A program made the translations under genes and the position numbers. From Azonexus fungiphilus (GTDB lineage: Bacteria; Pseudomonadota; Gammaproteobacteria; Burkholderiales; Rhodocyclaceae), in the NCBI RefSeq assembly GCF_003634965.1, contig NZ_RBXP01000011.1, positions 186,001 through 250,000 on the forward strand: a stretch of DNA of 64,000 nt, given 5' to 3'. The notes beneath the pieces are model-generated. The model made no database searches. It was not told the origin of the DNA and worked only from the letters and a program-made list of their open reading frames with translations. Shown piece after piece: positions 47,937-60,204 of the stretch (position 1 is its first letter; each line of letters opens with the position of its first letter).

Positions 47937-50701
47937 GCCAGCTACTGACCGCCACCCTGCGTGAACAACTGCCGACCTCGCAGGTCATCACCGATGAATT
48001 GCGCCGTCTCGCCTACGGCACCGACGCCAGCTTCTACCGCCTGATTCCGCAGGTCATCGCGATCATCGAAAACGAAGCCCAGGCCCGCCACGTCATGGCC
48101 ACCGCCCATCGCCTGCAGGTTCCACTGACCTTCCGTGCCGCCGGCACCAGCCTTTCCGGGCAGGCGATTTCGGACGGCATCCTGGCGCTGATCGGCGAAG
48201 GTTTCGCCACCTGCGAAATCGCGGCGGACGGCGGCAGCGTCCGTCTCGGCCCGGGCATCGTCGGCGGCGAGGTCAATCGCCGGCTGGCGCCGCTCGGGCG
48301 CAAGATCGGTCCCGACCCGGCCTCGATCGGTGCCGCCAAGATCGGCGGCATCGCCGCCAACAACGCTTCCGGGATGTGCTGCGGCACGGCCCAGAACAGC
48401 TACCGGACGTTGGCCGGCCTGCGCGTGATGCTTGCCGACGGCACCCTGCTCGACACCGAAGACCCGCTCAGCCGCGACGCCTTCGCCAAGTCGCATGCCG
48501 TCCTGCTCGGCGAACTCGAGCGCCTGGGCCAGTCGACGCGGGCCAACCCACGGCTGGCCGAACGCATCCGCCAGAAGTTCAAGATCAAGAACACCACCGG
48601 CTACAGCCTCAACGCGCTGGTCGACTTCGAAGACCCCTTCGACATCCTCGCGCACCTGATGATCGGCTCCGAAGGCACGCTCGGCTTCATTTCGCGGATC
48701 ACCTACCAGACCGTCGTCGAGGACCCGTGCAAGGCCTCGGCGCTGGTCTTCTTCCCCGACATCCGCAGCGCCTGCGAAGCGGTCATCCGGCTCAAGACGC
48801 AGCCGGTCGCGGCGGTCGAACTGCTCGACCGGCCGGCGTTGCGCTCGGTCCAGGACAAACCCGGCCTGCCGGCGGTGATGCGCAGCCTGGGCGACGACGC
48901 GGCGGCACTGCTGATCGAGGTACGGGCCGGTGACGCGGCCGCGGTCGCCGACAGGATCGCCGCCGTGCACGGCGCACTGGCCGGCGTCGCCACGGTCGAG
49001 CCAATCCAGTTCTCGACCGACCCGGCGACCTGCGAAATGTACTGGAAGGTGCGCAAGGGCACGTTCCCGGCGGTCGGCGCAATGCGCAAGACGGGCACGA
49101 CGGTGCTGATCGAGGACGTCGCCTTCCCGATCGCCGCGCTCGCCGACGCCACCCTCGACCTGCAGGCGCTGCTCAGGAAGCATGCCTACGACGAGGCGAT
49201 CATTTTCGGCCACGCCCTCGAAGGCAACCTGCACTTCGTGATCACCCAGGATTTCGCGACGCCGAGCGAGATCGACCGCTACGCGCGCTTCATGGACGAA
49301 CTGTGCGAGATGGTGGTCAGCCGCTACGACGGCTCGCTCAAGGCCGAGCACGGCACCGGCCGCAACATGGCGCCCTTCGTCGAACTTGAATGGGGGCGCG
49401 AGGCGACCGAACTGATGCACCGGATCAAGGCGCTGTTCGACCCGGCCGGCCTGCTCAACCCGGGCGTCATCCTCAACGCCGACCCGCAGGCCCACCTCGC
49501 CCACCTCAAGCCGATGCCGGCGGCCGAAGACATCATCGACCGCTGCATCGAATGCGGCTTCTGTGAACCGCTGTGCCCCTCGCACCGGCTGACGCTGAGC
49601 CCGCGCCAGCGCATCACCAGCGTCCGCGAACTGGCCCGCCGCGAGGCGGCCGGCGAAGCCGCCGGCAAGATCGCCGAGGACTACGCCTACATGGGCCTCG
49701 ACACCTGCGCCGGCTGCGGCCTGTGCTCGACCGCCTGCCCGGTCGGCATCGACACCGGCGACCTCACCCGGCGCCTGCGCGGACGTCGTCTGAACGACGG
49801 CGCGCGCGCGGTCAACGCCTGGAGCGGGCGCAATTTCGGCGTCCTCGCCGGTGCTGCCCGCGCCGGCCTGGCGCTCGGCCACGCCGCCGCCGCGGTGGTC
49901 GGCCAGAAAACCCTGGCGAAGCTTTCCGGCGGCGCCTGGAAGTTGCCGATGCCGCGCCCCGGCCGCGCCCCGGCGGCGATCCGGGCGAGCGGCGACCCGG
50001 TCGTCTATTTCCCGACCTGCGGCGGCCGCATCTTCGGCCCGACCGGCGCCGGCGACGCCCAGCTCGGCGATGTCGTCAGCGAACTGCTGCGCCGTGCCGG
50101 TTACGCGCCGATCCTGCCCGAAGGTTTCGACAAGCTGTGCTGCGGCCAGATGCTGGCGAGCAAGGGCCTGGCGATCGAGGCCGACGCCATGTCGGCGCAG
50201 CTCGAGGCGGCGCTGCTGAAAGCCTCGGACAACGGCCGCTACCCGGTGATCATGGACGCCAGCACCTGTACCGCCCGCATGCAGAAGCACCTGGCCGGCC
50301 GCCTGCAACTCTTCGATTTCCACGAATTTGCCCACGACGCGCTGCTGCCACGGCTGATGATCGTCCGCCAGCACGAACCGGTCGCCCTGCACATCAACTG
50401 CAGCGTGCGCAAGAGCGGCAGCGATGCCAAGCTGCGCGCCCTGCTCAAGGCCTGCGCCGAAACCGTGATCGAGCCGGCCGCCGTGACCTGCTGCGGCTTC
50501 GCCGGCGACCGCGGCTTCGCCGTTCCCGAACTCAACCGGCACGCGCTGCGCCACCTCAAGCCGGCCCTGCCGGCCGCCTGCGGTTGTGGCGTGTCGACCA
50601 ACCGGACCTGCGAAATCGGCCTCTCCGCCGAATCCGGCATCGACTACCGATCGATCGCATATTTGCTCGAAAAATGCAGTCGACCGCAAAACACCTGTTG
50701 A
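47933..50701 (+). CDS. FAD/Fe-S D-lactate dehydrogenase (Dld-II type)
   Basis: A 922-aa enzyme that oxidises D-lactate or a similar D-2-hydroxyacid to the ketoacid. Order: FAD-binding type 4 domain (about 35-215, with RAAGTSLSGQAISDG), the FAD-linked oxidase C-terminal domain (about 270-520), two [4Fe-4S] ferredoxin motifs (CIECGFCEPLCP and CAGCGLCSTACP, about residues 545-600) and CCG domains (CCGQM, CCGFAG). It ends with a palindrome core (EKCSRPQNTC). It overlaps lutB by 4 bp and completes the lactate operon for both isomers. Confidence 0.9.
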   Translation: MSQLLTATLREQLPTSQVITDELRRLAYGTDASFYRLIPQVIAIIENEAQARHVMATAHRLQVPLTFRAAGTSLSGQAISDGILALIGEGFATCEIAADGGSVRLGPGIVGGEVNRRLAPLGRKIGPDPASIGAAKIGGIAANNASGMCCGTAQNSYRTLAGLRVMLADGTLLDTEDPLSRDAFAKSHAVLLGELERLGQSTRANPRLAERIRQKFKIKNTTGYSLNALVDFEDPFDILAHLMIGSEGTLGFISRITYQTVVEDPCKASALVFFPDIRSACEAVIRLKTQPVAAVELLDRPALRSVQDKPGLPAVMRSLGDDAAALLIEVRAGDAAAVADRIAAVHGALAGVATVEPIQFSTDPATCEMYWKVRKGTFPAVGAMRKTGTTVLIEDVAFPIAALADATLDLQALLRKHAYDEAIIFGHALEGNLHFVITQDFATPSEIDRYARFMDELCEMVVSRYDGSLKAEHGTGRNMAPFVELEWGREATELMHRIKALFDPAGLLNPGVILNADPQAHLAHLKPMPAAEDIIDRCIECGFCEPLCPSHRLTLSPRQRITSVRELARREAAGEAAGKIAEDYAYMGLDTCAGCGLCSTACPVGIDTGDLTRRLRGRRLNDGARAVNAWSGRNFGVLAGAARAGLALGHAAAAVVGQKTLAKLSGGAWKLPMPRPGRAPAAIRASGDPVVYFPTCGGRIFGPTGAGDAQLGDVVSELLRRAGYAPILPEGFDKLCCGQMLASKGLAIEADAMSAQLEAALLKASDNGRYPVIMDASTCTARMQKHLAGRLQLFDFHEFAHDALLPRLMIVRQHEPVALHINCSVRKSGSDAKLRALLKACAETVIEPAAVTCCGFAGDRGFAVPELNRHALRHLKPALPAACGCGVSTNRTCEIGLSAESGIDYRSIAYLLEKCSRPQNTC
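50677..50686. repeat. Degenerate palindromic element at the end of dld
   Basis: CAGTCGACCG, one base off the core, follows TTTGCTCGAAAAATG and precedes CAAAACACC. It encodes the last residues of the dld product, so the element defines that C-terminus. Confidence 0.5.
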
Positions 50702-50775
50702 GGATTTCCCTAACTGCCGAAACCTCGGCGAATTGCTAACTTACGCGCCACTCAAGACTTTCCGGAGATTTTTCA

Positions 50776-51222
50776 ATGTACAAGAACATCCTCGTCGCCA
50801 TCGACGATAGCGACACCTCGCGCTGCGCCCTCAACGAAGCACTGCACATCGCCCGCAGCAGCAAGGCCAAGCTCTATATCTGCCACGTTGCCGACGAAAC
50901 GCTGATGGCCATGCACGGCCGCACCTTCACCACCTCGCTGAACATCGACAACGCCCTCCAGGCAATCGCCAATGCCGGCCGCAAGCTGCTCGACGACGCC
51001 CTCGCCGAGGCCACCGACATCGATGCCGAAAGCGTGCTGCTCGAGGCACGCAACCGCCGCGTCTCGGAAACCATCGCCGACAAGGCCGGCGAACTCGGCG
51101 TCGACCTGATCATCATCGGCCGCCACGGCCGCCGCGGCCTGGCGACGCTGATCCTCGGCTCGGTCGCCGAGCAGCTGGCGCGCATCGCCAGCGCCTCGGT
51201 GCTGCTCGTCCGCCAGCACTGA
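50776..51222 (+). CDS. Universal stress protein (UspA family)
   Basis: A 148-aa ATP-binding universal stress protein: NILVAIDDSDTSRCAL at the start and the nucleotide motif GRHGRRGLATLILGSVAEQL near the C-terminus. It is likely induced by starvation or electron-acceptor limitation. It follows the lactate operon by 74 bp and has its own leader. Confidence 0.9.
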   Translation: MYKNILVAIDDSDTSRCALNEALHIARSSKAKLYICHVADETLMAMHGRTFTTSLNIDNALQAIANAGRKLLDDALAEATDIDAESVLLEARNRRVSETIADKAGELGVDLIIIGRHGRRGLATLILGSVAEQLARIASASVLLVRQH

Positions 51223-51232
51223 AGCCAACGAC

Positions 51233-51256
51233 GGATTCCCGCCGCCGCGGGAATCC
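51233..51256. terminator. Hairpin after the universal stress protein gene
   Basis: Arms GGATTCCCG and CGGGAATCC with a 6-nt loop, 11 bp after the stop, but no U-run. Possible weak terminator. Confidence 0.4.
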
Positions 51257-51350
51257 TGCACAATCCGGGGGCCTCGCCGGCGCCAGCCGCCCGAGGCCCT
51301 TGACACGAACAGCCGCCGCCGGCGGCACCACCCCGACGAGACCCACCGCG

Positions 51351-54113
<2,763 letters not shown>

Positions 54114-54125
54114 AATCCCCAAACC

Positions 54126-54944
54126 ATGCCCAATCCGATCAAACGCACCGTCTTCTTCATCTCCGACGGCACCGGCCTGACCGCCGAAGCCCTCGGCCAC
54201 AGCCTGCTCACCCAGTTCGAGGAAGTCGAGTTCAAGCAGGTTCGCATCCCCTTCCTCGACAGCCTCGAAAAAGCCCAGGAGGCAATCGCCCGGATCAACG
54301 CCCAGGGCGAGGAAGACGGCATGCGGCCGATCGTGTTCACGACGCTGGTCAACCAGGAACTCGGCGAACTGGTGCACCAGGCCGACGCCTTCTGCCTGTC
54401 CTATTTCGACACTTTCCTAGCGCCGCTCGAAGCCGAGCTCGGCCGCAAGTCGAGCCACACCGTCGGCCGTTCGCACGGCACCGCCGAAAGCTCGGAATAC
54501 AAGAAGCGGATCGAGGCAATCAACTACACGCTGGCCCACGACGACGGCATCACCGACCGCGACCTCGCCGAGGCCGACGTCATCCTGGTCGCCGTCTCGC
54601 GCTGCGGCAAGACGCCGACCTCGCTCTACCTGGCCATGCAGTTTGGCCTCAAGGCCGCCAATTTCCCGCTGATCCCGGAAGACTTCGATCGCGGTCGACT
54701 GCCGGGAACGCTGGAAAAGCACCGCGCCAAGCTGTTCGGCCTGACCATCCAGCCCGAGCGCCTGCACCAGATTCGTGAGGAGCGCCGCGCCGGCAGCAAG
54801 TACGCCTCGCTGCCCAACTGCCGCTACGAGATTGCCGAGGCCGAGAAGATGATGCGCCGCGAAGGCATCCGCTGGCTCGATTCGTCGACCAAGTCGATCG
54901 AGGAAATCTCGGCAACCATCCTGCAGGAACTCAACCTGCGCTGA
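54126..54944 (+). CDS. ppsR: PEP synthase regulatory protein PpsR (DUF299 kinase-phosphorylase)
   Basis: Bifunctional enzyme that inactivates PpsA by ADP-dependent threonine phosphorylation and reactivates it by Pi-dependent dephosphorylation. The 272-aa protein starts [24 protein letters not shown] and contains the P-loop-like [14 protein letters not shown]. Its presence near ppc and 10 kb from ppsA agrees with control of the pyruvate-PEP step. Confidence 0.93.
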   Translation: MPNPIKRTVFFISDGTGLTAEALGHSLLTQFEEVEFKQVRIPFLDSLEKAQEAIARINAQGEEDGMRPIVFTTLVNQELGELVHQADAFCLSYFDTFLAPLEAELGRKSSHTVGRSHGTAESSEYKKRIEAINYTLAHDDGITDRDLAEADVILVAVSRCGKTPTSLYLAMQFGLKAANFPLIPEDFDRGRLPGTLEKHRAKLFGLTIQPERLHQIREERRAGSKYASLPNCRYEIAEAEKMMRREGIRWLDSSTKSIEEISATILQELNLR

Positions 54945-55712
54945 TCAGGCGCGTCGGCGGACCATCTCGAACAGGCAGACGGCCGCCGCCGCACCGACAT
55001 TGAGCGACTCGACCGCGCCCGGCATCGGGATGCGCAGGCGCAGACCGGCGGCGGCGATCAAGGCCGGACGCACGCCCTGCCCCTCGGCGCCGAAGACCCA
55101 GGCCAGCGGTCCCTGCCATTCGCTGGCGAACAGGTCGCTAGCCCCCTCGAGACAGGTGACCGCCACGGTGCCGCGGTAGTCGGCGATGAAAGCGGCGAGA
55201 TCGGCCTCTTCGTGGATGTCGAGCAGGAAATGGGCGCCCTGCCCGGCGCGCAGCGCCTTCGGCGACCAGGCTGCGGCACAGCCCGGTGACAGCAGCGCCT
55301 GGCGGATGCCGGCGGCGGCGGCACTGCGCAGCAGGCTGCCGAGGTTGCCCGGATCCTGGACACCGTCCAGCAAAATTGCGTCGCCGGCAAGGTCGACCGT
55401 GAACTTCGCCGCCGGCGTCTCGACCACGGCGAGCAGACCGCTCGGCGTATCGACAATGCCCAGTTCGCGCAGCAGCGGATCGGCAAGAACGGTCACCTCG
55501 CGCCCGCCCACATAGGCGGCGATTTCGCCGCCGGCGAGCGCCGATTCGCCGACGATCAACTGCTCGACCGGACCATGGCAACGCTCCCAGGACTCGACCA
55601 GATGCACGCCGTCAAGCAGCGAAAGCCCGCGCTTGCGCCGCTCGCGACCGGATTCGGCGAGCCGCCGCAACTGCTTGTAGAAGGCGTTGTCGCGCGACTG
55701 GATCAGCTTCAC
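54945..55712 (-). CDS. TrmH-family (SPOUT) RNA methyltransferase
   Basis: A 255-aa RNA 2'-O-ribose methyltransferase with an N-terminal substrate-binding domain and the SPOUT knot motifs [26 protein letters not shown] and [22 protein letters not shown]. Its rRNA or tRNA target is unknown (RlmB- or TrmH-like). It overlaps rnhB by 4 bp at the end of the lpx cluster. Confidence 0.88.
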   Translation of the reverse strand: MKLIQSRDNAFYKQLRRLAESGRERRKRGLSLLDGVHLVESWERCHGPVEQLIVGESALAGGEIAAYVGGREVTVLADPLLRELGIVDTPSGLLAVVETPAAKFTVDLAGDAILLDGVQDPGNLGSLLRSAAAAGIRQALLSPGCAAAWSPKALRAGQGAHFLLDIHEEADLAAFIADYRGTVAVTCLEGASDLFASEWQGPLAWVFGAEGQGVRPALIAAAGLRLRIPMPGAVESLNVGAAAAVCLFEMVRRRA

Positions 55713-56299
55713 AGCAGTGCCAACTGACGGGCCACCGGCCCGAAACTGCGTCGATGCACCGGCGAGGCGCCGTGCGCGGCCAGGGCTGCGCAGTGGGCGG
55801 CGGTCGGGTAGCCCATGTGACGGTCGAAACCGTACTCCGGGTATTGTTCGTGCAAGGCCAGCATGCCGGCGTCGCGGACCGTCTTGGCCAGGATAGACGC
55901 CGCCGCGATCGAGCCGATCTTGCCGTCGCCCTGGACCACCGCCTCGGCCGGCATCGCCAGCGGCGGGCAGCGGTTGCCGTCAACCAGCGCCCGCTCGGGC
56001 GTCACCGCCAGCGCCGCAACCGCCCGCTGCATGGCGAGCATCGTCGCGTGCAGGATGTTCAGGCGGTCGATTTCCTCGACGCTGGCCTCGGCCACCGCCC
56101 AGGCCAGCGCCTTTTCGCGGATCTCGCCGGCCAGCAGATGGCGCTTCTTTTCCGAAAGCTTCTTCGAATCGTCGAGGCCGGCGATCGGCCGCGCCGGATC
56201 GAGAATCACCGCCGCTGCCACGACCGGTCCGGCGAGCGGCCCGCGGCCGGCTTCGTCGATACCGCAGACGAGGCCGTCGGGAACGATCAGCGCAGGCAT
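55709..56299 (-). CDS. rnhB: Ribonuclease HII
   Basis: Removes RNA from RNA/DNA hybrids and misincorporated ribonucleotides. The 196-aa protein has the catalytic [19 protein letters not shown] (D15, E16), [16 protein letters not shown] and DKxR-type region (KTVRDAGM). The start at 56299 gives the standard N-terminus and overlaps the lpxB end by 13 bp. Confidence 0.94.
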   Translation of the reverse strand: MPALIVPDGLVCGIDEAGRGPLAGPVVAAAVILDPARPIAGLDDSKKLSEKKRHLLAGEIREKALAWAVAEASVEEIDRLNILHATMLAMQRAVAALAVTPERALVDGNRCPPLAMPAEAVVQGDGKIGSIAAASILAKTVRDAGMLALHEQYPEYGFDRHMGYPTAAHCAALAAHGASPVHRRSFGPVARQLALL

Positions 56300-57429
56300 T
56301 CGACGACCGCCCGCGCCGCCTTCTCGGCGGTATTCTGGCGCAACTGCAGATGCAGGTCGGTGAACGCCGCCTCGATCGCCTTGGCGCCCTCCTTGTCCTC
56401 GTAGAGCTTGACCAGCGCTTCCGCGAGCTTCTCCGGGGTCGCCTCGTGCTGGAGGAGCTCGGGCACGACGAAACGCCCGCAGAGCACGTTGGGCAGGCCG
56501 ACGTACGGCAGGTAGGCCATGCGCTTCATCAGCCAGTACGAGAACTTGGCGATCTTGTAGGTGATCACCATCGGCCGCTTGATCAGCGCCGCCTCCAGCG
56601 TCGCCGTACCGCTGGCGATCAGCGCCACGTCGGCGGCACCGACGGCATCCTGGGCATGCCCGAAGAGCAGCCGGAAGGGAATGTCGGCCGCCTGCTGGCG
56701 GTAGATCGCCGCCTCGAACTGCAAGCGCGTTTCGCGCGTCGCCAGCGGCACGACGAACACGGCCTCGGGCAGGAAGCGTTCGCGGATCAGCTTGGCGGTC
56801 TGCACGAAGAGTTCGCCCATCGTCTCCAGTTCGCCGCGCCGGCTGCCCGGCAGCAGCGCGATGATCGGGTAGTCGCGGGGCAGCGCAAGCTTCTCGCGCA
56901 CCGCCTGGCGGCTGGTCTCGAGCGGGATCGAATCGGCCATCGGGTGGCCGACGTAGGTCACCGGAATGCCGGCCTTCTCGTACAGCGGCGGCTCCATCGG
57001 GAAGAGCGCGAGGACGCGCCGGACGGCTCGCCCGATCTTGTGGATCCGGCCGCCGCGCCAGGCCCAGATCGACGGGCTGACGTAGTGGATGGTCGGCACG
57101 CCGGCCGATTTCAGGGCGGTTTCGAGGCCGAGGTTGAAATCCGGCGCATCGATGCCGATGAAGATGTCCGGCCGCAGGTCGAGCAGCCGCTTCTTCAGCT
57201 GCCGGCGGATGCCGGCGATCTCCCGGTAATGCTTGAGCGCATCCCAGTAGCCCATCACCGACAGCTTGCCCATCGGCCACCAGCACTCCATGCCCTGCGA
57301 CTGCATCCGCGGTCCGCCGATGCCGTAGAACACGGCATCCGGCAGCTGCTGCTTGAGCGCCGCGATCAGGTGGCCGCCCAGCAGGTCGCCGGAGGCCTCT
57401 CCCGCCACCATGGCAATACGCACGACCAT
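56287..57429 (-). CDS. lpxB: Lipid-A-disaccharide synthase LpxB
   Basis: Joins UDP-2,3-diacylglucosamine and lipid X to form the lipid A disaccharide. The 380-aa protein has [12 protein letters not shown] at the N-terminus, [14 protein letters not shown] and [11 protein letters not shown] chose ATG 57429 because the upstream 66 codons are out-of-family and overlap lpxA. Confidence 0.95.
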   Translation of the reverse strand: MVVRIAMVAGEASGDLLGGHLIAALKQQLPDAVFYGIGGPRMQSQGMECWWPMGKLSVMGYWDALKHYREIAGIRRQLKKRLLDLRPDIFIGIDAPDFNLGLETALKSAGVPTIHYVSPSIWAWRGGRIHKIGRAVRRVLALFPMEPPLYEKAGIPVTYVGHPMADSIPLETSRQAVREKLALPRDYPIIALLPGSRRGELETMGELFVQTAKLIRERFLPEAVFVVPLATRETRLQFEAAIYRQQAADIPFRLLFGHAQDAVGAADVALIASGTATLEAALIKRPMVITYKIAKFSYWLMKRMAYLPYVGLPNVLCGRFVVPELLQHEATPEKLAEALVKLYEDKEGAKAIEAAFTDLHLQLRQNTAEKAARAVVECLR

Positions 57430-57430
57430 G

Positions 57431-58201
57431 TCAGCGAATGATGCCGCGCTTGGAAACGGCCAGGAAATCGACGAAGCGCTGGACGTCCGGCTGGGTCTTC
57501 GCCTCCTCGACCAGCTTGAGCTTGGCTTCCTCGAGCAGCAGGCCGGACTTGTAGATGGTCCGGTAGGCCCGCTTGAGCGAGGTGATCGACTCGGCGTTGA
57601 AACCGCGCCGCTTAAGGCCCTCGACATTGATCCCGTAAGGCTGCGCGGTATTGCCGGCGGCCATCAGGTAGGGCGGAACATCTTGCAGGATGACCGTGCT
57701 GACCGCGGTCATCACGTGCGCGCCGATGCGGCAGAACTGGTGGACGCCGGTGAAGCCGCCGAGGATCGCCCAGTCCTCGACGACGACGTGGCCGGCGAGC
57801 TGAGCGTTGTTGGCGAAGGTGCACTTGTTGCCGACCTGGCAATCATGGGCGATATGCACGTAGGCCATGATCCAGTTGTCGTCGCCGATGCGCGTCACGC
57901 CGCAATCCTGGACGGTGCCCAGGTTGAAGGTGCAGAACTCGCGGATGGTGTTGCGGTCGCCGATTTCGAGGCGCGTCGGTTCGCCGGCGTACTTCTTGTC
58001 CTGCGGTACCTCGCCGAGGGAGCAGAACTGGAAGATGCGGTTGTCGCGGCCGATCCGGGTATGCCCGGAAATCACCACATGCGGCCCGATCACGGTGTTG
58101 TCGCCGATCTCGACATGCGGCCCGATGATCGAGTAGGCGCCGATTTCGACGTTGGCGCCGATTTTCGCGCCGGGATCGACGATGGCAGTCGGATGGATCA
58201 T
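57431..58201 (-). CDS. lpxA: UDP-N-acetylglucosamine acyltransferase LpxA
   Basis: First step of lipid A synthesis: transfers a hydroxyacyl chain from ACP to UDP-GlcNAc. The 256-aa protein has left-handed beta-helix hexapeptide repeats (starting [21 protein letters not shown]), the catalytic-His region [16 protein letters not shown], and a helical C-terminus. One base separates its stop from the lpxB start codon. Confidence 0.96.
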   Translation of the reverse strand: MIHPTAIVDPGAKIGANVEIGAYSIIGPHVEIGDNTVIGPHVVISGHTRIGRDNRIFQFCSLGEVPQDKKYAGEPTRLEIGDRNTIREFCTFNLGTVQDCGVTRIGDDNWIMAYVHIAHDCQVGNKCTFANNAQLAGHVVVEDWAILGGFTGVHQFCRIGAHVMTAVSTVILQDVPPYLMAAGNTAQPYGINVEGLKRRGFNAESITSLKRAYRTIYKSGLLLEEAKLKLVEEAKTQPDVQRFVDFLAVSKRGIIR

Positions 58202-58202
58202 G

Positions 58203-58646
58203 TCAGAGGTCCCGCTTGGCGCACATCAGCTTGGCCGAGGCGGCGAGCTGGCCATCCACCCTGGCCTCGGCGCTGTACTTCCAGATGCCGCGCATCTGGC
58301 GTTCGATCTCGACGTGCAGGTCGAGACGGTCGCCCGGCATCACCGGGCGCTTGAAACGGGCCTCGTCGATGCCGGCGAAATAGAACACCGTGTCCGGCGA
58401 CGGCTTCTCTTCCATCGTCTTGAACGACAGGATGCCGGCAGCCTGGGCCAGCGCTTCCATGATCAGCACGCCGGGCATCACCGGGTGATGCGGAAAATGG
58501 CCGACGAAGAAAGGTTCGTTGATGGTCACGTTCTTGTAGGCATGGATAGCCTTGCCCGGCACCAGGTCGACCACACGGTCGACCAGCAGGAAGGGATAAC
58601 GGTGCGGCAAGTGTTCGAGAATCTGGTGAATATCCATTTTTATCAA
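58203..58646 (-). CDS. fabZ: 3-hydroxyacyl-ACP dehydratase FabZ
   Basis: Dehydrates 3-hydroxyacyl-ACP in fatty acid synthesis. The 147-aa hotdog protein has the catalytic His50 and Glu64 in [20 protein letters not shown]. It overlaps lpxD by 4 bp and is followed by lpxA after 1 bp. FabZ competes with LpxA/LpxD for the hydroxyacyl-ACP pool. Confidence 0.97.
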   Translation of the reverse strand: MIKMDIHQILEHLPHRYPFLLVDRVVDLVPGKAIHAYKNVTINEPFFVGHFPHHPVMPGVLIMEALAQAAGILSFKTMEEKPSPDTVFYFAGIDEARFKRPVMPGDRLDLHVEIERQMRGIWKYSAEARVDGQLAASAKLMCAKRDL

Positions 58647-59689
58647 CCCCTTGTATCGTTTTCTTTAAGTTTTTTCTCAAGCTCGGCCACGCGCTCCGCG
58701 AGCTTTGCCAGGCGTCGGATATGCGCCGCATTGCGCACCCAGTCCTCGTGCTGCTCGGCCGGGAAGACGCCGCTCAGGCGGGCGCCACTTTCGTTGACGC
58801 TCTTCATCGCCAGCGTTCCGGCGGAGATCGTCGTGCCCGCCGCCAGTGTGATGTGCCCGCTGACCATGCCCGCCCCGCCGACAATGCAGTGCTCGCCCAT
58901 GGTGACGCTGCCGGCAACGCCGGCACAACCGGCCAGCACGCTGTAGTCACCGATTCGGCAGTTGTGGGCGATCTGGACCAGGTTGTCGATCTTGCAACCG
59001 TTGCCGATCACCGTATCTTCAAGTGCACCACGGTCGACCGTCGTATTGGCACCAATTTCGACGTCGTCGCCGATCACGACCCGACCGATCTGCGGAATCT
59101 TGACCCAGGTCTTGCCTTCCGGTGCGAAACCGAAACCATCGGCACCGATGACCGCGCCGGAGTGGATGATCGCGCGTTCGCCGATGCGACAGTCGTGATA
59201 GACGGTCACGTTCGGATAGAGCACGCTGCCGGCACCGATGTGCACGCCATCGCCGATGACGCAGCCGGCATGCACGACGACGTTCTCGCCGAGCACGACA
59301 TCGCGACCGATGCAAGCTTGCGGTCCGACGCTGACGCTGTCGGGCAGCGTCGAGTCGACGACGGCCGAACGATGGACGCCGGCAAAACCGGCACGCGGCG
59401 GATTGAGCAGCGCGGCGACACGTGCGTAGTAGGCGTAGGGATTGCCGGTGACGATGCGCGGACCGGCAAAACCGTCGGCTGCATCGGGCCCGACGATGAC
59501 CGCCGCGGCCCGGGTCGTCTGCAACTGGCTACGGTATTTCCGGTTGGCGAGAAAGGCGATCTCGCCCTCACCCGCCGTGGCCAGGGTCGACACCCGGAAA
59601 ATGCGAATATTGCCGTCCCCAAGCACATCGCCGCCCAGTCGGGCGGCGATTTCGGCAAGCGAGAACGAAAGCGCGCCGACCGGCATCAC
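58643..59689 (-). CDS. lpxD: UDP-3-O-acylglucosamine N-acyltransferase LpxD
   Basis: Third step of lipid A synthesis. The 348-aa protein has the N-terminal uridine-binding domain, then hexapeptide repeats with the conserved [16 protein letters not shown] and the catalytic [13 protein letters not shown] region. The CGGTCGACCG at 59031-59040 here encodes the family-conserved TTVDRGAL, so it is native coding sequence, not a repeat copy. It overlaps skp by 4 bp. Confidence 0.95.
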   Translation of the reverse strand: MMPVGALSFSLAEIAARLGGDVLGDGNIRIFRVSTLATAGEGEIAFLANRKYRSQLQTTRAAAVIVGPDAADGFAGPRIVTGNPYAYYARVAALLNPPRAGFAGVHRSAVVDSTLPDSVSVGPQACIGRDVVLGENVVVHAGCVIGDGVHIGAGSVLYPNVTVYHDCRIGERAIIHSGAVIGADGFGFAPEGKTWVKIPQIGRVVIGDDVEIGANTTVDRGALEDTVIGNGCKIDNLVQIAHNCRIGDYSVLAGCAGVAGSVTMGEHCIVGGAGMVSGHITLAAGTTISAGTLAMKSVNESGARLSGVFPAEQHEDWVRNAAHIRRLAKLAERVAELEKKLKENDTRG

Positions 59690-60192
59690 TTGCCGTCGGA
59701 CAGCGCCTTGATGACGCGTTCGGTGACATCCAGGCGCGGGCTGACCCAGACGACATCCTGCAGGATCAGGTCAAACTTTTCCGACTCGGCGATCTGCTTG
59801 ATCGCACGGTTGGCCTTTTCAATGACCGCGGCGTTTTCTTCGTTCTGGCGCAGGTTCAGGTCTTCGCGGAATTCGCGCTGACGGCGCTGGAACTCGCGCG
59901 ACAGGTCGCCGAATTCCTTTTCCTTGGCCCGACGCTCGGATTCGACCATCGTCACCGAATTCTTTTCCAGCGACTCCTGCAGGCCTTGCAGCTGCTTGGC
60001 CATCCGCTGCAGTTCCTGGTCGCGGCGGGAGAACTCGCTTTCCAGCTTCTTGGCCGCCTTCTGCGCCGCCGGAGCGTCACGGAAGATGCGCTGGGTGTCG
60101 ACATAGCCGACCTTCAGCTCGGCGGCAACGGCACCGGTCGCGCCCAGGACGGACATCAGGGAAGCGAGGACGAGAGTTTTAGCTTTCAACAT
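59686..60192 (-). CDS. skp: Periplasmic chaperone Skp (OmpH)
   Basis: Trimeric chaperone for outer-membrane proteins. The 168-aa precursor has a signal peptide (MLKAKTLVLASLMSVLGATGAVAAE), a beta-strand core start (LKVGYVDTQRIF) and a long Lys/Glu/Arg coiled coil (about residues 45-125). It lies between bamA and lpxD as in most proteobacteria. Confidence 0.93.
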   Translation of the reverse strand: MLKAKTLVLASLMSVLGATGAVAAELKVGYVDTQRIFRDAPAAQKAAKKLESEFSRRDQELQRMAKQLQGLQESLEKNSVTMVESERRAKEKEFGDLSREFQRRQREFREDLNLRQNEENAAVIEKANRAIKQIAESEKFDLILQDVVWVSPRLDVTERVIKALSDGK

Positions 60193-60204
60193 GAGACTCC
60201 TGAA

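Noticed and set aside
59031-59040. Exact CGGTCGACCG core inside lpxD
   Set aside because: It encodes TTVDRGAL, which is conserved in LpxD proteins generally, so it is ordinary coding sequence and was not counted as a repeat copy.
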